Positions 22,080 to 28,109 of a stretch of 28,109 bases of DNA are shown here, piece after piece. The position numbers were made by a program, and so were the translations under genes. The stretch is from positions 1 to 28,109 of IMG/VR virus record IMGVR_UViG_3300011113_000298. The stretch is one strand, 5' to 3'. Position 1 is the stretch's first letter; every line of letters begins with the position of its first letter. The notes beneath the pieces are model-generated. The model did no database searches. It saw only the letters and a list, made by a program, of their open reading frames with translations, and was not told where the DNA came from. The stretch is from a virus.

Positions 22080-22640
22080 TCAAGACGTGGCTTCTGCGTG
22101 CATGGCATCTCTGCCCCAGAATGCACCCGCTGACTTCCAGCCTTCCTTGGCAAAGGTTTCCATCACTTCTAACGGCATAGTAGCGCGAATCGGCCACACA
22201 GTGTGGTTGCCGTTTGTCGATGGCGCTAGATCAATCGCAGCACCTCGGGCATGTAGGCTGGGCAGACTTCCTCCTCTCATCGCGCGGTTGTTGAAAACTC
22301 CAGCATATTCTTTCAACAGTTCGGGATGGCTTTCTGCTAGGCTTTTAAGGATTCGCCCCAAACTATCTGCCACTTTGTGATGGCAGCGAATGCTAGAGAC
22401 TGGCTTCCCGTCGAACCGGATGCCTAGCCCTTTCACATTAAGGTTGGTTAGCTGCGATTCATCGCCAGGAGCACCATAAAAAGCGGTTAGGCTTTTCTGG
22501 TCTGGCTTCGGCCATGGATTAGGCTTCGGCATCAAAGCAAGCAGGTAACGCTGACAAGCAGCAATGGATTTTGGACCCCAGAAGCCATCAGGCTCAGTGC
22601 CAATCTTCTCCTGAATGCGTTTGATGCCGTAGGTTGTCAC
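22080..22640 (-). CDS. Endolysin, M15 (VanY/L-Ala-D-Glu type) peptidase
   Basis: This 186-residue enzyme should cut peptidoglycan cross-peptides at lysis. Residues 1-34 (GIKRIQEKIGTEPDGFWGPK) look like a degenerate peptidoglycan-binding repeat. The catalytic domain has SLPSLHARGAAIDLAP at 125-140, giving the zinc ligands His130 and Asp137, and MHAEA at 180-184 with His181, in the M15 order S-x-H-x6-D ... H. No signal peptide is visible, so release would depend on the holin. The GTG start overlaps the stop of the holin candidate (GTGA). Confidence 0.88.
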   Translation of the reverse strand: MTTYGIKRIQEKIGTEPDGFWGPKSIAACQRYLLALMPKPNPWPKPDQKSLTAFYGAPGDESQLTNLNVKGLGIRFDGKPVSSIRCHHKVADSLGRILKSLAESHPELLKEYAGVFNNRAMRGGSLPSLHARGAAIDLAPSTNGNHTVWPIRATMPLEVMETFAKEGWKSAGAFWGRDAMHAEATS

Positions 22641-22849
22641 TTCTTCGGAGTGATAGCGACAAGAGCAACGCCAGCAGCGGCTTGAACGAGTTCACCGACT
22701 ACGTTGGACATCTCGGGAGGCAGAGGAACGCCAAAGGCAGTCAGGATCGTAACAAGGCCAAGCCAGGTCGATTTCTCGCGGAGTTTGGAGAGGATTATTT
22801 TCATATTCTTCGAGGGGTAGAATAGCGGTGTGTAGTTAGGCCGTTTCAC
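22637..22849 (-). CDS. Holin candidate, two short membrane segments
   Basis: This 70-residue protein has hydrophobic segments at about 29-43 (WLGLVTILTAFGVPLPP) and 53-67 (LVQAAAGVALVAI), and a short charged end (TPKK), as in small phage holins. It lies directly before the endolysin with a GTGA overlap, and its own GTG start overlaps the upstream stop by GTGA. A shorter start at the ATG at 22804 (MKIILSKLREKSTWLG) would look more like known holins. Both are possible. It would form membrane pores that release the endolysin. Confidence 0.7.
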   Translation of the reverse strand: MKRPNYTPLFYPSKNMKIILSKLREKSTWLGLVTILTAFGVPLPPEMSNVVGELVQAAAGVALVAITPKK

Positions 22850-23079
22850 TTCTTCATTAGGTTTTTAAGCGTCTCCAGGATGATGACCGTTCTCTCGTCG
22901 AGACGGTTCAAAACGGCGCTCTGTTGTTTATCTGAATCCTGGAGAGTGATGATCTCACGTTGTGCCGTCTCAATCGCCGTCGCTTTGGCGCTGGCTAACC
23001 AAGTAATGTAAGCAGCGGTCCCCAGCGATGACATAACCACCGTTAGCCAAGCTGAGTTGATCTTGATCAGGCTGCTCAT
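22846..23079 (-). CDS. Small membrane plus coiled-coil protein, lysis accessory or second holin candidate
   Basis: This 77-residue protein has a transmembrane segment at about 10-29 (AWLTVVMSSLGTAAYITWLA) and a charged coiled coil from 36 to the end (QREIITLQDSDKQQ; LDERTVIILETLKNLMKK). Such layout is seen in haemolysin XhlA-like and BhlA-like phage lysis proteins, and also in some spanin-like partners. It is coupled by GTGA to the holin candidate and by ATGA to the gene before it. A role in lysis is inferred from location; the exact type is unclear. Confidence 0.65.
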   Translation of the reverse strand: MSSLIKINSAWLTVVMSSLGTAAYITWLASAKATAIETAQREIITLQDSDKQQSAVLNRLDERTVIILETLKNLMKK

Positions 23080-23492
23080 TGGTTATCGATTGCTTTAGCG
23101 GCTTCAAACCAGTCTTTGACCTGTTCGTCAGTGTAACCTAGAGCGGTTTGGAAGCTCTCCACGACGGGATGGCTGCTGTTCACGGTTGCTGCCTTTTCCC
23201 ACCAGGTTTGAGCCTGCCATTTTGCGTTCACATCGGTGATACTAGCAATGTATGCACCAATCTGAATGCAAACGTCACGACCTAGAGCTAGGCGAAGTGC
23301 TGCCATTGTCACCGAGATAGGCGGCAAAGGCTTTGCAGGTCGGTTGTCCCAGGCTGCTTGAATCTGCGCCATGGTAGGCTTTGGCCCGTTATCCAACATG
23401 GTTAGACCAGCGTATGTCTCTGGAGAGCACATAAACGGCCTTCCTGGCGCTGCTAGGGCTACGGCTTCGTAGAATTGAGACTCTGGGATCAT
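23076..23492 (-). CDS. Hypothetical protein after the tail fibre gene
   Basis: This 138-residue protein (MIPESQFYEAVALAAPGRPF, then PTMAQIQAAWDNRPAKPLPP) is mainly helical in its C-terminal half (TMAALRLALGRDVCIQI; WWEKAATVNSSHPVVESF). It overlaps the fibre gene stop by ATGA. In many phages a small protein here is a fibre chaperone or another virion accessory, and the xxPTxxxIxxAW motif is seen in such proteins, but I cannot prove it. Confidence 0.6.
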   Translation of the reverse strand: MIPESQFYEAVALAAPGRPFMCSPETYAGLTMLDNGPKPTMAQIQAAWDNRPAKPLPPISVTMAALRLALGRDVCIQIGAYIASITDVNAKWQAQTWWEKAATVNSSHPVVESFQTALGYTDEQVKDWFEAAKAIDNQ

Positions 23493-24646
23493 GGCGTGTA
23501 TTCGATCAGTAAGATGGATGATGCGCCTCGGGCAAAGGCAGTTGTGTCAGTATCCGTGCTTGAACGATTCAAGAAAACGCTCCCTGTGCTGTTTGAGCTA
23601 ATTTGTATGTTGTAAGTCGTGCTACTAGTTGTTGCTGGAGAATCATCTGCCACAACAGAAACCGACTGCATCATGGATGCTAAGTTTGTGTTTACTGCGG
23701 TTGTGATCCTTCTTCTATTTCCAGCGGCATCTCCTTGTGCAACAGCAGTTGATCCCCTTAGAATATCAATAAGTGGAGAATTGTTAAGGGCTTGTCCAAT
23801 ACTCAACATCGCCACGATAGCGATCTTATTGCTAGCACTAGCTGGCGTGATGCTTGCCGAAAACACGGTTGCAGGCGTTGTTCCGGTCACGGTGGCTGTA
23901 TCCGTTTTAACCGCTGCGACTACCTTCACGATTGCACCGCCACTTGCAGGAGCTGCAAAGGTGCCGTCAGCTCGGAGAAAGTTAGTTGTTCCACCGCCAC
24001 TTGCAGGCACTAGACCAGCAGCGCCAGAGGCAAACAGAGGCAACGTGACATCTGTTCCCGTCGATGATTCAAGCAGTCGGCTCGCTGCGGTATAACTTAA
24101 ATTGGTTGCAACATTAACCTGCGCTCCCGCTTCGATGCCGTCCAGTTTACTTGCATAGGCTGCGGTCATTAGCCCTTTTTGAGCTGCCGTAGCGTTCTGA
24201 ATGTCATCGGTGCCATTGGTATGGCTAGCAGCGTGAGCGGTTGGCGTCCTGGAGTTGCTTAGTCTGCTGTCATCACCGGCGCAGACTGTGCCTCCTGTCG
24301 TGCCCACGTTACGCGTTGCACTATCACCCAAGTCAGCTTTAGAACGCAAAGCAGAAGCCGTGATGGTCGCCCACCAAGCAGCGATGGCTTGAAACACTCT
24401 CTCTGCGGTAAATGCTCTTCTAGTTGTGCTAGTTCCTGCTTCAGCTTCAGCTTGTGAAATCGTCGAGGCTGTCCATTCGCGGGAATCACTAAGCCTGGAA
24501 TCATCGCCGGCGCAAACGGTGCCAGCCGTGGTGCCTACGTTTAGGTCAGCAGCCGTTCCAAGGGCGTTTACTTCAGCAATGACGCTGTTGATCTTGGTTC
24601 TGACGGAAGAACCGCTTTCACCGTTTGAGACTGTGGAAATGGGCAT
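23489..24646 (-). CDS. Tail fibre protein
   Basis: This 385-residue protein has the marks of a phage fibre. Two near-identical 21-residue repeats occur at about 36-56 and 113-133 (NVGTTxGTVCAGDDSRLSxS). EWTASTISQAEAEAGTSTTR resembles the QAEAEAGT motif of fibres. HTNGTDDIQNATAAQKGLMT, then YASKLDGIEAGAQVN, is a fibre shaft or collar motif. TNFLRADGTFAAP precedes a C-terminal beta-rich domain (200-385) that may form the receptor-binding tip. It would form trimers on the tail. The next gene may be its helper. Confidence 0.85.
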   Translation of the reverse strand: MPISTVSNGESGSSVRTKINSVIAEVNALGTAADLNVGTTAGTVCAGDDSRLSDSREWTASTISQAEAEAGTSTTRRAFTAERVFQAIAAWWATITASALRSKADLGDSATRNVGTTGGTVCAGDDSRLSNSRTPTAHAASHTNGTDDIQNATAAQKGLMTAAYASKLDGIEAGAQVNVATNLSYTAASRLLESSTGTDVTLPLFASGAAGLVPASGGGTTNFLRADGTFAAPASGGAIVKVVAAVKTDTATVTGTTPATVFSASITPASASNKIAIVAMLSIGQALNNSPLIDILRGSTAVAQGDAAGNRRRITTAVNTNLASMMQSVSVVADDSPATTSSTTYNIQISSNSTGSVFLNRSSTDTDTTAFARGASSILLIEYTP

Positions 24647-24648
24647 AA

Positions 24649-24792
24649 TTAATCAATCCAGGTTAGGTCATCTCTCCAGACTCCAACATCATCCCAGAGT
24701 CCAGTAGCTAGAATCCAGGTGCCAGATGGCGGAGGAGCTGGCTTAACATACGTTGAGGCAACGCCTAGAGCAAGACCGAGGGAAAAGTTCAT
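24649..24792 (-). CDS. 47-residue Trp-rich small protein
   Basis: The frame encodes MNFSLGLALGVASTYVKPAP, then a Trp-rich end (TWILATGLW, GVWRDDLTW). Five Trp lie among the last 23 residues. The ATG overlaps the TGA of the fibronectin gene (ATGA) and the TAA is two bases before the fibre gene ATG (TAATTATG), so the frame fills the gap exactly. Its N-terminus (SLGLALGV) resembles that of the fibronectin protein before it (SMSLGVGN). It is probably a minor virion component. No family is known to me. Confidence 0.7.
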   Translation of the reverse strand: MNFSLGLALGVASTYVKPAPPPSGTWILATGLWDDVGVWRDDLTWID

Positions 24793-25154
24793 ATGCCTGG
24801 AATGATTACAGATGCAGTATTACTCACAGGTCCATCTCCTGCCGCGTTAAATGGCGTGACTCGGTAAGTGTAAGTTTCGCCAGTGGCTCCATATTGCTGA
24901 TCATTGTAAGCCAAATCATTGGCTGTTAAAGATGCCACTAGACTGAATGAACCGCCATTAATGCTAACTTCAACTCGATAACCAAAGCCATCACTGTTGG
25001 TCTTATTACTAGCCGTCCATTCAAGCATTGCTGCGTAAGAAGCAAAATAAATGTTAGCAATTAGCACAGGTGCCACGGTCGGAGGCGTGAGAGGTCCAGA
25101 TGCTGTTTTAGCAGCACCATTCCCAACGCCTAACGACATGGAGAGAGCTATCAT
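24789..25154 (-). CDS. Fibronectin type III domain protein
   Basis: This 121-residue protein has a short hydrophobic N-terminus (MIALSMSLGVGNGAAKTASG) and one fibronectin III domain at about 27-119. TPPTVAPVLIANIYFASYAA is strand A/B, LEWTASNK is the conserved Trp, GFGYRVEVSINGG follows, and TYTYRVTPFNAAGDGPVSN is the classical F-G strand end. Such domains are common on phage surfaces and aid weak binding to cell-surface carbohydrate. It starts with a one-base overlap on the upstream stop. Exposed decoration or fibre accessory is likely. Confidence 0.8.
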   Translation of the reverse strand: MIALSMSLGVGNGAAKTASGPLTPPTVAPVLIANIYFASYAAMLEWTASNKTNSDGFGYRVEVSINGGSFSLVASLTANDLAYNDQQYGATGETYTYRVTPFNAAGDGPVSNTASVIIPGI

Positions 25155-25417
25155 TATTGCATCTTGTATGCTCTGACACGTCCAGAGGATAGGGCAAAAG
25201 AAGTAATGCCAAGGCCGTTGTAGAGGATAGTTCCTGCTGGAATTGTGAAGCCGGTCATAGCGTCACCAGTTTTGGCATTTTCGACGAAGGTGCTAAACTG
25301 CGTGTCAGTTAAAACCTGGATAGCATAGAACTTGCCAGTAATGGTATCAGTTCCTGTTTCGACGACGACGCCAAGAGCTGCGCCGGTATGACCTGAGATT
25401 TGAACGTTCGTATTCAT
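25154..25417 (-). CDS. Small beta-rich virion-type protein
   Basis: This 87-residue protein (MNTNVQISGHTGAALGVVVE, then KFYAIQVLTDTQFSTFVENA and TGFTIPAGTILYNGLGITSF) is beta-rich with a C-terminal GRVRAYKMQ. The pattern FYAIQVLxDTxFSxFxxN...IPAGxxLYGxITSxxLxSGxVxAY is common in phage genomes downstream of the capsid gene. It may be a small head- or tail-bound decoration. Function is not established. Confidence 0.7.
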   Translation of the reverse strand: MNTNVQISGHTGAALGVVVETGTDTITGKFYAIQVLTDTQFSTFVENAKTGDAMTGFTIPAGTILYNGLGITSFALSSGRVRAYKMQ

Positions 25418-25419
25418 TG

Positions 25420-26184
25420 TTAGTAGGTGTTGATCATGTTCATTCGGCGGATTTGACCCTCAGCTCTGAGAACGCGGTCAATCTGAAGCATTTTGACGTT
25501 TTCGGCCTCAGCTTCAGCCATGGCTGCATTGTCCATCTGCCCCTCGGTTCTGAGGTAGTCGGAAAAGACTGCCTTGGTCACGTAATCGCCACAGAAGTAA
25601 GGGATTTTGACGATGGACCAACTGCCAGGCGTCGAGTTCGGAGATTGGCCTTGAGAGGTCGCCGTGGTGCAAGTGTAGAAGTTGCCAGCACTTGCTGACG
25701 TTGTGGAAGGCAGAAAGCTTCCTGTGCCAGTGCCGGTGTCGAAGTAGATTTGCGCTCCAACTCCGTAAGTCGCATTCGCGCTGTATGGTTCGCCTAACAA
25801 ATCTGGCTTTGGTTGGCGATACTCGACCCACACTGGCGTCGTCGAGTCCATGATGATGATCCTACGGTTGGTGCCGTCGTCGTCAAGATAGTAAGCCACA
25901 GGCACAGCTCTAGCTGTCACCTTGGGGTTGAGACTGTAAACCTGCAAAACATCGCCAATGTTGCTGGTTAGGTTGATGTAGTCCACGCCTTCAGCATCCG
26001 TGGTCGTGGTCATTTCAGCAACTCGCACGATGTCAGGCCAAGGTTCTTGCTCCCAGATGTGAGCGATACGTTGAGAGGCAAAGTCACGAATCATGCGAAA
26101 CGTGCTGTCCTGGATGGCGGAACGATCTAGGCCGCACAAGGTCACGGCACGATAAAGAATGTCACTGAAGTTGATCGTTCTCAC
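25420..26184 (-). CDS. Head-tail adaptor-like virion protein with carbohydrate-binding-like insertion
   Basis: This 254-residue protein has helices at both ends (SDILYRAVTLCGLDRSAIQD; TKAVFSDYLRTEGQMDNAAM) framing a beta region, which is the general shape of podoviral adaptor or tubular-A proteins. The insertion at about 135-190 (NATYGVGAQIYFD ... NFYTCTTATSQGQSPN ... WSIVKIP) resembles a CBM5/12-like motif (Y..G..V......Y.C......G.SP.....W). The GTG start overlaps the upstream stop (GTGA). Location near the capsid gene supports the role. The adaptor identity is an inference. Confidence 0.6.
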   Translation of the reverse strand: MRTINFSDILYRAVTLCGLDRSAIQDSTFRMIRDFASQRIAHIWEQEPWPDIVRVAEMTTTTDAEGVDYINLTSNIGDVLQVYSLNPKVTARAVPVAYYLDDDGTNRRIIIMDSTTPVWVEYRQPKPDLLGEPYSANATYGVGAQIYFDTGTGTGSFLPSTTSASAGNFYTCTTATSQGQSPNSTPGSWSIVKIPYFCGDYVTKAVFSDYLRTEGQMDNAAMAEAEAENVKMLQIDRVLRAEGQIRRMNMINTY

Positions 26185-26540
26185 GCAAAGACTTTACGAT
26201 ATTTAACGTGTCGAGTCGAGGGCGGTTCAGCAGCAAAACCAAACTGAAGCTTGGTGCCCTTTGAGTTCACTCTGCAATAGGGGTTGTCCTTTTCGTATTG
26301 ATCGAGAAAGGACTTATCCTGCCAGCACTGGTATCCGAGACGTTGGCCCCAATAGTGGTAAGAATCAGCATCGACTCGCATTCTCAAGCGGCCAATGCCG
26401 TCCAGACTGCGGTGCTGCATTTGGTTAATCTGTCCAACGTGTTGCGCCTGCGCCTCTGCCACTACCTTGCGAAAGTTCCATCCGGTCTTGAACTCTTTGA
26501 GCATTTCGGCTTGAAGTTCTTCGGGGACGTTTTCGATCAT
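26181..26540 (-). CDS. Small hypothetical virion-region protein
   Basis: This 119-residue protein (MIENVPEELQAEMLKEFKTG) is helical in the first half and has aromatic-rich later strands (ADSYHYWGQRLGYQCWQDKS; QFGFAAEPPSTRHVKYRKVF). Similar unnamed proteins lie directly after SU10-like capsid genes in other phages. It begins after a 53-base gap with a GC-rich hairpin. Function is unknown; a head or neck role would fit. Confidence 0.65.
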   Translation of the reverse strand: MIENVPEELQAEMLKEFKTGWNFRKVVAEAQAQHVGQINQMQHRSLDGIGRLRMRVDADSYHYWGQRLGYQCWQDKSFLDQYEKDNPYCRVNSKGTKLQFGFAAEPPSTRHVKYRKVFA

Positions 26541-26573
26541 AAGGCAGTGACAGAGGGTTTGTTGCGGGACGCT

Positions 26574-26587
26574 GCGGCCTTAGCCGC
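26574..26587. other. Short hairpin between the capsid gene and the next gene
   Basis: GCGGC-CTTA-GCCGC is a perfect five-base stem in the gap after the capsid stop. No T run follows on the minus strand. It could trim or stabilise the capsid mRNA or reduce readthrough, but may be chance. Confidence 0.25.
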
Positions 26588-26593
26588 TAGCTA

Positions 26594-27604
26594 TTACGGG
26601 GTGGAGGCGAACTTGCCAAGGCCAAGAGGGTTCTTGACCACAAGACCAGCAACGGCCTTGATCAAGCGGGCGGGACCGCCACCAGCGTCAGGAAGTTCGG
26701 TGACTTCGGGAAGGTTGGTATAACGCAACTCCAGAAGCTCCATGTCTAGGACATAACCACGGGCAGCATTCGGCAGGAACAAGCTAGGGTGAAGCTTGAG
26801 GCGGCCAAAGTCACCTTCAAAGATGTCAACGCTGGCGATGTAAGCATCGCTGTTGGCATCACGGCTGAAGGTGCGAACGGCGGTAGCACCGGAACCAGTC
26901 ACGCCAGATGTGGAAGTCGTGGTGATGCCAGTCGTGAACAGCAGGTTGCTGAAAGCACGCTTCAGGCTAGTTCCAACAACGCAGTCGTATTCCTTGAAGG
27001 AACCGGTCTGGCCGTAGATCGAGGTCAAGACGCCTTGAGCATCGCTTTCGGTAAAGGAAGCGGTTGCCGTGGTGTTGATGCTCGTATCTGGCGGGCAGTA
27101 AAGGTCAGGAGGTGGTAGCGTGGTGTCCTTGCTAGCAATTGGGCTAATCCACTTGCCAAGGCCACGGGTGAGATATGGAGTTGTTCCACCTGCGTCAGCT
27201 TGAGCGCCGTTGTCGGAGCTGATCGTCAGCTCAATATCGCGCTTGGTCAGCTTGATGCCTTTGGCAACCATGCCTGCGAGTTCGTCACGCAAACCGGCGA
27301 CGTTCGACACGTCCACAGCCAGAGGAGAAACACGAATGGCTCGTTGGAACACCTGGATGTAGTTCTGAATGACTTTTCGACCATCGTTCAGATTAGAGTA
27401 GGAGGTGACATCCACGCCGTCAACGGAGCCGCTGGACTGAGCCGCTGGCATGTTGTCAGCCTGCCATTGAAGCAGGGTGTTCCCAGGCTTGTTGCCCTTG
27501 GGAATCATGGAGGTGATGGGCGTATCCCGTGCGTCAACAAGGGAGATGTAATCGGCAAGGTCTTCGCGCTTACCGACCTGAGTGCGTTCAAAAAGAGCGG
27601 GCAT
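26594..27604 (-). CDS. Major capsid protein, SU10/DUF5309-like
   Basis: This 336-residue protein forms the icosahedral shell. The N-terminal part (REDLADYISLVDARDTPITS, then MIPKGN and LLQWQADNMPAA) and RKVIQNYIQVFQRAIRVSPL, followed by LTKRDIELTISSDNGA, match the DUF5309/SU10-type major head protein family, which has the HK97 fold. The C-terminal half has FLPNAARGYVLDMELLELRY, typical of its last domain. It follows the scaffold-like protein and has a leader without a Shine-Dalgarno site (ATAGAAAACTACCCAA). The family call is strong in pattern and location. Confidence 0.88.
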   Translation of the reverse strand: MPALFERTQVGKREDLADYISLVDARDTPITSMIPKGNKPGNTLLQWQADNMPAAQSSGSVDGVDVTSYSNLNDGRKVIQNYIQVFQRAIRVSPLAVDVSNVAGLRDELAGMVAKGIKLTKRDIELTISSDNGAQADAGGTTPYLTRGLGKWISPIASKDTTLPPPDLYCPPDTSINTTATASFTESDAQGVLTSIYGQTGSFKEYDCVVGTSLKRAFSNLLFTTGITTTSTSGVTGSGATAVRTFSRDANSDAYIASVDIFEGDFGRLKLHPSLFLPNAARGYVLDMELLELRYTNLPEVTELPDAGGGPARLIKAVAGLVVKNPLGLGKFASTP

Positions 27605-27630
27605 TTGGGTAGTTTTCTATTTGGTTAGAT

Positions 27631-28109
27631 TTACAGGAACCTTTCAGCAATGAGAGCTTTCAGGTTCGATTCGTTGGGAGCTTTTCTGAAGCCAATGTCA
27701 GCGGATTTGGATTTGGCAGCTTGGGAGGTCACGGAAGCTGGTGCAGAGCTTGCTTTAGGTGTCGCAGGTGCCTTTTTCACAGGTTGCGCCGTTTTCTTCG
27801 CTTTGCTTTCCCTGGCCTTTTTTCCTTCGATCAAGTCTCCAATGGAGAGCTTAAAATCTGGGAACTTTTGGATCTCTGGGAATGCTCGGAGAAGTTCACT
27901 AGCAAACTGATACTCAGGGCTTTGCCGTTGTTTCCAGAAGGGGTATTCTTTCTCAGCTTCAGCGTCAAATTGGCGGCGAGTTGCCACGTATTGAATCTGG
28001 GCTGGTAAGTGCTCTTCCAGGGCATCAATCGCATTTAGTCGAATGCGCCGAACTTCTTCAGCGGAATACTCAACCTCCTGCCCATCTTTGCCTTTTACAA
28101 CAGCACCGT
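27631..28109 (-). CDS. Scaffold-like virion assembly protein, 5' end outside window
   Basis: The frame is open to the right edge, so the start is not seen; a GTG at 27987 is internal. About 158 residues are visible: a charged helical part (DGQEVEYSAEEVRRIRLNAI), a helical region (SPEYQFASELLRAFPEIQKF), and a Lys/Ala/Pro-rich flexible stretch (KAKKTAQPVKKAPATPKASS) with a helical end. Charge-rich helix plus linker directly before the major capsid gene is typical of a podoviral scaffolding protein. Sequence family is not recognised, so the call is from position and composition. Confidence 0.6.
   Translation of the reverse strand, partial: GAVVKGKDGQEVEYSAEEVRRIRLNAIDALEEHLPAQIQYVATRRQFDAEAEKEYPFWKQRQSPEYQFASELLRAFPEIQKFPDFKLSIGDLIEGKKARESKAKKTAQPVKKAPATPKASSAPASVTSQAAKSKSADIGFRKAPNESNLKALIAERFL

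Noticed and set aside
26574-26587. Terminator after the capsid gene
   Set aside because: The stem is only five base pairs and no T run follows on the minus strand, so it is listed only as a hairpin.

Overview
The window is a contiguous piece of a tailed double-stranded DNA bacteriophage (or metagenomic phage) genome. Every gene I can support lies on the minus strand, so the genome reads from right (28109) to left (1). Genes are packed with 1-4 base overlaps (ATGA, GTGA, TAATG) or gaps of a few bases. The longest stretch without a supported gene is about 170 bases (7217-7388). I see no tRNA, rRNA, CRISPR array, insertion sequence, integrase or lysogeny repressor. Both ends cut a gene. The host cannot be named. 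Most start codons lack a Shine-Dalgarno sequence and many small genes have an A/C-rich leader instead. CTAG tetramers are frequent where I counted them, which argues against a typical enterobacterial host.

Right part, 15.3-28.1 kb: virion and lysis genes. In transcription order these are a scaffold-like protein (cut by the edge), an SU10/DUF5309-type major capsid protein, a small unknown protein, an adaptor-like protein with a carbohydrate-binding-like insertion, small virion-type proteins including a fibronectin III protein and a 47-residue Trp-rich protein, and a tail fibre. A lysis cassette follows (two small membrane proteins and an M15 peptidase endolysin), then a large nozzle-like protein, a second fibre-like protein, and internal/ejection-type proteins. 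There is no tape measure, tail tube or sheath gene, so a short-tailed (podovirus-like) virion is likely. A PAPS-reductase-family gene sits among the ejection-type genes.

Centre, 9.7-15.3 kb: a 1487-residue protein with a HExxH zincin motif, a kinase-like C-terminal region and two copies of a short C-terminal module. It resembles the 'polyvalent' proteins that phages are thought to inject with their DNA. After it come a 48-residue conserved phage protein, a calcineurin-type phosphoesterase and a small winged-helix protein.

Left-centre, 6.0-9.6 kb: a recombination module made of a Sak4-like ATPase, a RecE-like PD-(D/E)XK exonuclease and a small protein with an SSB-type acidic tail, followed by a probable Acb2/Tad1-type cyclic-nucleotide sponge (anti-CBASS/anti-Thoeris candidate) and a Holliday-junction-resolvase-like nuclease. 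An intrinsic terminator-like hairpin lies inside the last coding region of this block.

Left, 1-6.0 kb: many very small accessory genes, including a duplicated HTH-plus-partner cassette, a ribbon-helix-helix protein and a YodC-like fusion. It ends with a DUF1376 replication protein and a DnaB-type replicative helicase that runs off the left edge.
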